64,000 nt of DNA from Bradysia coprophila (taxonomy: Eukaryota; Arthropoda; Insecta; Diptera; Sciaridae): assembly GCF_014529535.1 (NCBI RefSeq), contig NW_023503584.1, positions 4,014,832 through 4,078,831 of the forward strand. Direction: 5' to 3'. Under the pieces are notes generated by a model that searched no databases, was not told the DNA's origin, and saw nothing but the letters and a program-made list of their open reading frames with translations. The translations under genes and the position numbers were made by a program. The first letter of the stretch is position 1, and each line of letters opens with the position of its first letter. Below, one piece after another: positions 54,866-64,000 of this stretch.

Positions 54866-57800
54866 CAAAATATACTATTTCTTGGCACACGATGTATATT
54901 GTCACACTCGACCTGCCAACTTGAATGACAATCTGCATATATAGTTCCTAAAAAACCACTTTATCCCCCTACCAAAAATGCAACACGAGCAAAAATGCGT
55001 CTTTGTCACACGAAGGGTTTATCATTTTACATCTGGTGGCAAAAACAACCACTTTTCGCAACTTGTTCCATAAAGTTGCAATGTTGTTGATTGACTATTC
55101 AGTATTGCTAACAGTGCGTGGGTCAGTGTTAAACAATTTTTTAAGATTGAAACATCCAAACAAAAGTGGAAATTCATCACATAATTTCATTCGTTTCTGT
55201 CCGGCCTTTTCTAGTAAAATGTCATCCAACAGCTCTAAGAAAGGTTACATAAAGCTGTAAAAAACATTGGGTATTCGCGCATATGAATGGGACACTGTTG
55301 GGACAGTGAAGCCTAATTTTGTGAATTGGCAAATCCAACGACGAGTCTCAAGTTGAACAGTTACAAATTAAAGCTTCGACTTCCATTATTACTTGAAGCA
55401 TTACTGATTATTTAAAAATCGACAGCCCGATAACACGAAACACAAAAAAAAATCGGTTTCCGGTCGGGCTGTTTTCTTGCATGTATCGGCGATTCGCTCA
55501 ACTCTATATTGGACTGAATCGCGCAAAATTTCCGATAATCATGTTTGTAAACAAGCGAATGAAAAATCGAGTTGAATGCACCATATCCATATTTTTAATG
55601 TTCGTGTCTAACATGTAGAGAAAGATGTAAAAATAGACTGAAGGAAGATCTATACTCTATACACATAAATATGTTGTCCTATATATCGTACGGACTTACT
55701 AGAAGTTTAACATGAATGTTGTACAACGTACGTACAACAATACCATTAGCCATCATCACAACATAACTTCCATCATTCTATGCGACATTTGATTTCATTC
55801 AGTTCAATCCACGTGCGATGATAACTACGCCAATGGGATGAATTGGAATGATATTTGATGATAAAATACTGTTGCGAGGAGTAAATGACTTTTGGGATTA
55901 TTTTGAAATGATTGCCCCTCGGATTGTTGTATCTACTATAGCACCTTAACATTATTAAGCTAGACAATCAATTGTAGACTTACTGCGCTCTAGTCCCTAC
56001 GAAAAGAAATCTTTATCTCCCAGCTACACACAAGCATCACAGAAGTATAAGATTACCATTGAAAGAAATGGTACGAACTGTATTTTTGTGATGGAACGTC
56101 GTGCCATTTTTTTTTATTTATGGTACGGTACACGACGTTTCATTTTTTTGATATACGCTATTCTGACAAATCACTGCGAAGATTTATTTCATTCTCACAT
56201 TCATACGTTGAGAGTAGATAAGAATTTAGACATTGCGGAAGGCACCGAAAGAATTTACATGTTATTGTGTTTGATAAACGCACGGTGCTGTATACTATAC
56301 AATAGCGACGACCTAAATATATAACTGACAATATTACAATAACAATAACCGATTGTTACCAAGTCAAACGATAAAGTTTTGATAAAAGTTTGAAGGTAAC
56401 TAAAATGTAGAGATAACGTTTTAATTCATGGAATAAGTTACGCGGGCGTAAGATTTCGGTTGTGATTTTGAATATCTCTGACGCTATCTTAGAAATAAAA
56501 TGTAAATTTCTACGGTTGAAAATGAAAAATTGCGTAGAGCAGAGCACAGAGATAGAGTAGAACTGTTAAAAATTATATAATCAAATGTCTATTCCATTGT
56601 AAGGCCGCCTTTTTATGAATACCCAATTTTATATGCTTCGGACATCATTGGATTTTGAACTCCAGCTAGCATAGAATTCACGGTGGTCGAACGTGTTGGG
56701 AAATGTCTATATTCACAAAAAAAATATTGCGAATTCAATTTAAATATTTAATTCACCAATGAATGGTAGAAGGCGCATTTTTGTGATTATATAACCACTG
56801 GTTAATCTATGTATAGACTCACCCTAACATGCAATATCATAGATATGAATGAACGTTATAAACATCGAATTTTTGCACACACAAAACCCACTCGTATTCC
56901 CATCCATGGGCAATGTAGCGATACAAAAACGAATGGTTGAAAGCAACCGAAAAAAATGAGTCGAAAATTATTATTTTTTTATTTTGGTTAAATGTTATCA
57001 GGAAACGAATGTGTTCATTTTGTGAACAAATTAGGCGAATTAAATATTCAAAACGTGAATGTAGACCGCAAAATACGATAAAAGAAAGCAGAAGACTTTG
57101 TTTGTGGCTGGTAGATGTACAGCATTTTTGCTGAAATGTTACAACCGCAAGGAAAGGTAATGATGCTTTTTCAAAGGTTTCTGAACACTAATGAGTGGTT
57201 GTCTTAGTACTGCAACAGCAGGTCTTTTCGATGAAAAAACTACAAACAATATTAAACCAATAATGTTAAGATAACCAGATACTGTTTGGTGCTTTACAGT
57301 ATTATGCGAAATGTTAGCCAGAGACACCATTTGCGGATAGTCTGATAGGATTTTCGTTGACAATGAGCGATAAGACTTGTGCATGGAACAGTGTCAGATC
57401 TGTGCACCGAAAAAAGCAAATGTTTTGTGGTTGACGATACCATTTCCTGGTTAATGTTGATTAATTATTGACGATACAATAGGGACAGTTACAAATGTAC
57501 AACCGAGAAAAAAGAGTCACGCACTTAACCGATTCATATACTTGATATCATTTTGCATGCCAAAATGGAAGTCTCACAAGGGAAGAACCAAATCATAAAC
57601 TAAACACTCCTCGCAATGTGTAACGATATGAAAATGCAAAACAAAAATAAAACGGTTTTAGACATCATACTCCCTTGTAGGATACATTTCACATACCAGA
57701 ATTTAATTTACATACTTAATGATAACCGAGTCAAGGCCATGTTCATGTTTTATCCACAGCATATTATATATGGTATGTGTGTAATGGAATTCTCGGCATA

Positions 57801-58560
57801 AATAATTAAAAAAGCATGGAAAAGAATAGGGTTAGCAGTATTCATTGTTATGACTTTAATACACCCAGTTACCATTTGTACATGTATATGCTCTAACTTT
57901 GAAGCCCACAATTTCATTAATTTAAACTGAACTGAACGAGGAGTTTTAACAACCGCTAAAAGGGAAATTAGCTGCGATAAGATCGATAAGAATACGTTTG
58001 ACTCATGTAAGGCATGTGAATTTTATCAAGCAAAATAAAAAGATTTTTTTTTTTATTGCTTTGACAAACATTTTCGAGTCATGTCGAAATGACCGTTGGA
58101 AAAACACGAAATTTTATCAATCTGCAACATTATATTTGAATGAATTGTATCAGAAAAAAATGATGATAAAAAAGCTGTCTCGTGCTTGCTTATGTTTGTA
58201 CTTATCAGGTAATTTCCCATCTGTTTGTTCGATGTTATTTATTTTGTTAGCAAAAAGATCAGAAGTGTTAATCACTTTTGCTATTTTTGGTGTCTATTAC
58301 TCTTTACCGTAACATTATCTTAATCTGTTGGAGGCGGCGTATCTCGATTCAATCTGTTACTTCGTTTGCGTAAACCATCTACCAGTTTTTGACGAAAAAT
58401 CTTTTACTTCACCAATCTTAACAGAGTCTTAAACATTCCGGTGGCAACAGTAACGATTTCTATAGCAAGTTGAATAAGAGATTAATAAGCTGGTTACATC
58501 CTGTACTTACTACAGAAAATACAATGAAACGGATGTCTCTGTGGTGCTAGTGTGATTTTT
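54866..58560. other. Gene-free stretch with small repeats
   Basis: No gene supported. 55024-55066 matches 15481-15523 (block ending TTTCGCAACTTG). 55424-55473 has short arms ACAGCCCGA / TCGGGCTGT, similar to the inner stem of the 13.5-kb hairpin. Confidence 0.4.
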
Positions 58561-58656
58561 GTGTACCTGTAGTCGGTTAAAGCCGTTAGAGAAAATTTAC
58601 CCCAAAAATATGTGGAAATCAGTTTTAACCGAGGTTTTAACCGACTACATATACAC
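58561..58656. mobile_element. Small MITE with GTAGTCGGTTAAA arms
   Basis: A 96-bp segment with inverted arms TGTAGTCGGTTAAA / TTTAACCGACTACA, extended by GTGTA / TACAC at the ends. No coding content. Confidence 0.65.
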
Positions 58657-61640
58657 GTAATCATTGTTAGAAATGCTTCAAATAACTTAAACCACTAAGT
58701 TATGAGGAATGGATAACAATTCCACTAATCCTAAAGGAACTGGCACTTGAAGATAGATGATAAATTGAAAATTTTGTCGTAGAGTGACCTTTCTGCAAAC
58801 AAAATGTCGCAACAGATACTTGTTGTGAGGCTGGTATGGCAAGTTTGGTATCGGTGTAAAGCTTAGACTGCAGGCTGACCGATCAGGCATTATTGTTTTG
58901 TTGCAAGAAGGGTCTACCTGTGTATTACAGAGGAGTTCAAGTTTTGATGAAAATAAACTTTTTCAAATATTGTCGAATTTTCAACTTTAGCTGGCTGTAG
59001 CTACGTGGTCAGGTTGTCGAGGGAAGCCATTTCAACACGAATTAGCTTAGAATTAGTCTCTCTATCCGTTGCGATAACAATCTGTATTCAAATTGACTCT
59101 TCGGTCCTGCACTGCCATGAGTGCCGGTTCTCCGAAACTGAATGTGGTTCCTTATAGTACTCGAGTCCCTCAATAAGAACATGAAGAAAAATCAGAGGTG
59201 GTGTCGTAACTCTATTTAAGCTTTGTTCAACCCCACCGTGGCAAAATCTCACCATTTTCCCTCAACTGTAAGAGTAAACGTTGAATTTTCTCCCGTCTGA
59301 AATACAACAACTAACACAATACAACATCGTCAGGAACATCCGGATTGACATAAGAGGCAAGCAAAATCAAGCAAATTCTAGGAAAATGTTTTCCCAAAAA
59401 TAGTCCATGTATAAGTGAAAAAACCTAAAATAGAACCGATGAAAAATTCCTATTTAAATCAAAAAACAATTAAAATTGTGACTCGACTCTTACACACTTT
59501 TTGCTGTACAATCTAAATCATTCACATACATTGGTTAAATACTCTTGTCCACAATATTAATTAATTTGCCCCTTAACTCACACGTAACCAGAGACACTTT
59601 CGACAAAAAAAAATTAGATTAAATTTCGAATTCAAGGTTCCCAGCGTTAATCACGCTAATCCAAGGCCTATATATCCCCAATGTTATTGTGAAATGCAAA
59701 ACACTTTCTGAGTATAACTAAACATTTTGTTAACTTGCTAATGAAAACGCGAAATGATTATAGTCTCAACCAGTCCCAGTTTCAACAATGCTCTTCATTG
59801 TCATGTTGTGTTTCAAATGAATAAATTAAACTTTTTCGAGTATTATTTTCGGTTTAGGGGTCGATGGAAAACCGGTAACATCCAATTCGGATGTTTTTTT
59901 ATATCTTTCGCATTTGTCTGGTTGACAAAAATTAGCATTCGTTATTATGAATTGCATCAAATGAATACCTCAAAATGCAGTTGAATAGTGGTCAAGAGAG
60001 GCGAGACACGAGAGCATTGGTAACAAACAGATAGAGCGAGAACAAGAGATGATCAGTATCCGTCAACATTTTAATTCAATTTTATGTTAGAGTAGAGAGA
60101 TGCACGAGTTCCAATTACTAGAATTGACGTACAAATCATACTGAAATCTTTTGAACGAAGAAACACCATCACTAATCAGAGCTGTTACTCAATATGTCAG
60201 CTCATGACACCGCACAGGTTGTTATGCAATTGATAATATTGCAACAAAAAATTCGTTTCAGCAAATTTCTAATCTCGATCATTCTGCACAAAAAATTTAA
60301 CGAAAAAGAAAAAATGAAATCACCGTAAAAAACCTATGTTATCCAATTTATTATCCTACCGAAACGTATCGTATTCGATGGGTGTATTATACTCAATTGC
60401 ATTATTTATTTGAAGCAATAAACACAACAGTTTCAGTATCTATGCACTTGACTGATATGATGCATTGTATATAAAGTACTAATGTGCACCAATTCAAATA
60501 AATAAACTGACTCATGTCAAAATAATATTTTTTGAGTTTCTCGTTTTTGTATTTATTGTGTGCAATGCATCGTTCTTTCGACAAAAACATGTAAACGAAT
60601 TAAATGGGTGGAAAATATTTTTGTGTGTCAGACAAACAACAGCAGAAAAATATGTGTTATAATCTCTGTCAACTTGCCCAATGTATATTTTGAATTTGAA
60701 ATGATGAAGAAAACGTCATCAAGTTTCAATCTAACATTGGTATTTCCGACACATTCATCATCATTTTTTCAATACTTCAGTTTGATGTTACATTGTCACA
60801 ATACTGGCTGATGCAGTCGTTTTTTTCTTCTTAAATGTTCAGATTAATTAAAAATTGATAAATCACACAGGAAATAGCATTTCGAATGAAAACAGTGAAT
60901 CTCTGATCCTTGAACTCTCATTCAAGTTGACTTAGTTAAAGTCAATAAGCGTCACCATTTATATCAACACCTTAGTTCAATAACATTCTATTTGCACAAC
61001 TAATTATTCAAAATACTTTCCAAAACATCAATAAGTTGATTAAATAGAAAAAAATCCATTCAGAGGCGTTTCTTCTCCTTCGCCAAATGAATGTCGTCTG
61101 ACAACTCGGTGATGAATTTTTGTATTAATTCATTTCAATGAGCCGATTATTATTTTTCTTTCGATTCAATTTTATCACTATCCATAACACATTGTCGACA
61201 CACAAACATCCGTACGGCATACTCGATGGTCTTATAGAATAATTGGAAAAACATTTTATTGTTTTCTTACCACTAAACATTGACAAATTTAACAAAAATT
61301 AGACACTCGGCTTACACGATACCAAACGTACTCCATTTTAAATATTTTAAGATTTTTGACAAAAAATGCGAAGCTCATATGCGACGCTACTCGTGGGTGC
61401 GGTCGTTCTGGGAATTTTTTATTTGAACGGAGGAAAAAAACTACTGGGACTTTCAACCGTAGAAAATTTGAAAGTTTCGCGGCTACTAAAGATTTGCAAC
61501 GATTTATAAAGATTTTGATGCAGATTGTCAGTTCAATTAAATAAAATTTTGCGATTGGACTTGTGAGCAATTTTTGAAGAAGCACTAGCAGGGCATTGTG
61601 TAGCAAGTGCAGGAATATTACCAAATCTTTTACTTCTTAT
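58657..61640. other. Gene-free stretch, nothing recognised
   Basis: About 3 kb of AT-rich sequence without a supportable gene or clear inverted repeat. Confidence 0.4.
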
Positions 61641-61654
61641 GATTAATTCTTTTA

Positions 61655-62075
61655 AACAGATTTACACTTTATTACTTGCTAAGGCGGGCACTACAGCCTA
61701 CTATTGGTTTTGGCCTCCTCCAGCAATCGTCTCCAATCAGCTCTATCCCGCGCCAACGTTCTCCATTCGCTCACTCTTAGTACTTTCAGATCAGACTCAA
61801 TCGACTGCGACTTCCTTCGGTATTTGTATTTAGCAGTTTCAGTGGTACACGTTCCTCATAGTTTCTTTATACATGGCTCGGTATCTTAATCGATTGATCT
61901 TGATGAATTTGACTGTATCCACGCTCCTTGTAAAGCTGATACAACTCATGGTTGTATCTTCTTCTCCAATTGCCGTTCACATTGACACCTCCAAAAATTG
62001 ATCGAAGCATTCTCCTTTCAAAAACCAAAAGTGTCTGTTCGTCACTTACTGTCGCTTTCATTGAAAGATCCGCTC
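61655..62075 (-). mobile_element. LINE 3' fragment (second LINE type)
   Basis: The minus strand encodes FERRMLRSIFGG, WRRRYNHELYQLYKE and, in another frame, VLRVSEWRTLARDRADWRRL followed by EEAKTNSRL. These are typical of the C-terminus of RTE/Jockey-type LINE reverse transcriptases. Frame changes and missing catalytic domains mark it as a dead fragment. It differs in type from the copies at 20205 and 24228. Confidence 0.8.
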
Positions 62076-62266
62076 CATTTTCATCCTCAAAAATTTGTTG
62101 GTTCCATTTCCAGTCAAATACATCGATGGTACTTTTCTAGAGAATTTCTAGCGTAACTACTAGTTCAACGCGGCAAAAACACTGTTGTCTCGTAAAGTGA
62201 GGGTTGATTCCACCATGTTCACTTAATGTGGGATTTAGGGGCAACGGAATGAATTTATGACTGTAG

Positions 62267-62286
62267 GAACAGCGAGTACCAATCAA
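62267..62286 (+). repeat. 20-bp direct repeat, left copy
   Basis: GAACAGCGAGTACCAATCAA, identical to 63424-63443. Interpreted as a target-site duplication around 62287-63423. Confidence 0.7.
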
Positions 62287-63423
62287 CTTGACTTGACTTG
62301 ACTTGAGTAACCAAAACATGCTCCTGTGAGCGATCCCATGAGAACATTGGACGTGAGGACTTTGATTGTGAGTCAGACCCTAATCCCCCCTTTTCCTTCT
62401 CCTTGATTACATTCAAAGCACATATTAAAACGTCTTCACTCTCCCTGTCCAACTTCCACCTTTCGACCCTTATGTGTGTTCCGAATGATATCAGTCTAGG
62501 GCACACCACTCTCAACTAACTCAACCACCGTCGCACGATCTATGTGGTCGGACTAGCTACTTTATGTAATTTGTAAATAACTATTTTATCAACTTTCATC
62601 AATTACCTTTTCCACTTGTCTTTACCTTTTCTGATATTGTTACGCTCTGTACCTTTTTAGTTCCTGCAATAATCGTCCTGTCTCATACATCGTTCCTTCA
62701 TTAATGATTTTTCACTTGTGTCCTCGGTTGACTTTATTTTTCGCATTGCACTTCGAGTGTGGTAAGAAAATCTTGATATGTTCCGATTCTAATCTGATTT
62801 ATCATTAACTTGAAAAATGCACCTGCCCCATTTGGGCCTACGAACTTCGCAGGTCCATTAAACCGTTGAAGAACCAAGCTGTCGACAATGAGGGAGGTGA
62901 ACCCATTGCCTTTCCTTCTTAATTCCAAGGAATATGACAAATGGCATTAATGTAGCCGCACAAGTTATTGATGGGTAGCTCATTTGTCAGTTATTATTTC
63001 GCTGTTCTTCATTCATTCTATAGATACCTGTCCTCCCTTCGTTTTGCGACTGTTTTTACAACAGAATCGGTTATTGCGTCATCGGCGTGATATCTCCTTT
63101 TCCTGGTGCGTCTAAGCCTCAAAATTTGCTTGGCCTCACTCATGTGTTGAACAGGTTTTCTTCAAATCATTAGTCTAAGTCGCAGCGGGGATATGAGCTT
63201 CACTGCTTGCGCTCAAAATTTTTCTCTCGTTAAAATATGAACAATTTTCCTGCACATGGATCAAATTCCTAAATTATCCGAAGCGCGATCCCGTAAAACA
63301 TACTTTCGAAACGTTTATGATGCGAAAACATATAACAAATCGAAGGAATAATTATAAATTTTATTAAAAAATTTACGGAGCAAAAATTTTCACGTCCATC
63401 TTACTCGCACAGCCTACTAAATT
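62287..63423 (-). mobile_element. Probable retroposed insertion with (CAAGT)n tail
   Basis: A 1137-bp segment bounded by a perfect 20-bp direct repeat. Its left end, which would be the 3' end on the minus strand, is a pentameric run (CTTGA on the plus strand, four copies), like the simple-repeat tails of some LINEs. A minus-strand frame at 62734-62940 encodes LVLQRFNGPAKFVGPNGAGA, which could be a TE remnant but is not recognised. 5' truncated or non-coding. Confidence 0.5.
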
Positions 63424-63443
63424 GAACAGCGAGTACCAATCAA
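63424..63443 (+). repeat. 20-bp direct repeat, right copy
   Basis: Identical to 62267-62286; see that entry. Confidence 0.7.
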
Positions 63444-63459
63444 TGAGCTTTAAATCTCA

Positions 63460-63552
63460 TTCAACGTTCAATTTTCAGATAACGAAAAAACCGATGAAAA
63501 ACCGACATTGAGTTTCATCGGTTTTTTCATTATCTGAAAATTGAACGTTGAA
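63460..63552. repeat. 93-bp hairpin, 40-bp arms
   Basis: Arms starting TTCAACGTTCAATTTTCAG pair with the right arm at 39 of 40 positions around a 13-base loop (63500-63512). The single mismatch would be a wobble pair in one RNA strand. It could be a minimal MITE or a hairpin-RNA source. Confidence 0.9.
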
Positions 63553-64000
63553 TTGGAAATGTCAGTTCTAAAAGTCGTTCTTGTTTTGTTAGTCCTTCAG
63601 TTCATTTCTAGTCCGTTGTTATAGCAAACTGCAAACAAATAAACGGCAACAAAAAATTTTAAACAAAAAATTCGTTTATTTAGCTCTCAAATTGAATATA
63701 CAACAAAAAAATAAAATGTGTAGATCGATATGTGTGATAAAATGAATTAAAAAATTTGTTTTCGCATGTGAAACAGAAAGAAAAAGTAAAGAAAAACCAA
63801 AAACGAAAATTTGTCGATTTTTGAATATTTATAGGACCAAGACTTTCTTTGCATCTTATCACAATACGAGTATATTTTATACGAAATAATTTAAAGCAAC
63901 AAAATATCTGCAACTTAGAAATATAAAAAAAAAATTGAGAAATTGAACTCATCAATTCAGTTGATCGTTTCTTCTTTTGTTTCTCTCCAAAATATCATTG
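63553..64000. other. End of window, nothing recognised
   Basis: AT-rich sequence without a gene or repeat that I can support. Confidence 0.4.

Noticed and set aside
61356-61544. Plus-strand frame of 62 codons with Arg/Lys-rich sequence
   Set aside because: No homology, no splice context, and a comparable frame exists on the other strand.
62734-62940. Minus-strand frame with LVLQRFNGPAKFVGPNGAGA
   Set aside because: It is suggestive of a transposon polyprotein, but I could not match it to a family, so it is mentioned only within the putative insertion.

Overview
The window looks like nuclear DNA of an insect, most probably a dipteran. It is AT-rich, the protein genes carry short GT-AG introns (57-65 bp are common), and the recognisable proteins match conserved animal families, including a Snama/RBBP6 ubiquitin ligase close to the fly form. 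A lower dipteran is my guess; the sequence alone does not fix the species. All gene models were built by hand from reading frames and splice sites, and each keeps a continuous frame across every junction.

Layout. 1213-2152 (minus): a two-exon short-chain dehydrogenase/reductase with an unusual active site. 13942-14747 (minus): a four-exon secreted protein with a probable farnesoic-acid-methyltransferase-like (Methyltransf_FA) domain. 2.2-13 kb and 15-25 kb are gene-poor and hold inverted-repeat elements, hairpin repeats, two 5'-truncated non-LTR retrotransposons and degenerate simple repeats. 25672-42178 (minus): the complete Snama/RBBP6 gene, 12 coding exons and 1742 residues. 44656-46395 (plus): a very tight pair, BLOC1S5/Muted and TMEM199/Vma12, with only 23 bases between stop and start. 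50804-53944 (minus): the complete 175-residue ARF6 GTPase in four coding exons, whose third intron is loaded with nested palindromic elements. 54-64 kb has no gene that I can support; it holds hairpins, one LINE 3' end and a probable retroposed insertion with a 20-bp target duplication.

Functional links. BLOC1S5 (lysosome-related organelle biogenesis), TMEM199/Vma12 (V-ATPase assembly) and ARF6 (endosome and plasma-membrane traffic) all act in the endomembrane system. Only the first two are packed closely enough to suggest shared transcription. I saw no metabolic cluster or defence system.

The most unusual feature is structural. There are at least fifteen inverted-repeat elements. Several are flanked by TA dinucleotides like Tc1/mariner-derived MITEs. 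A recurrent hairpin class carries a GC-rich apex with the hexamer CTTCGG in an otherwise AT-rich sequence.
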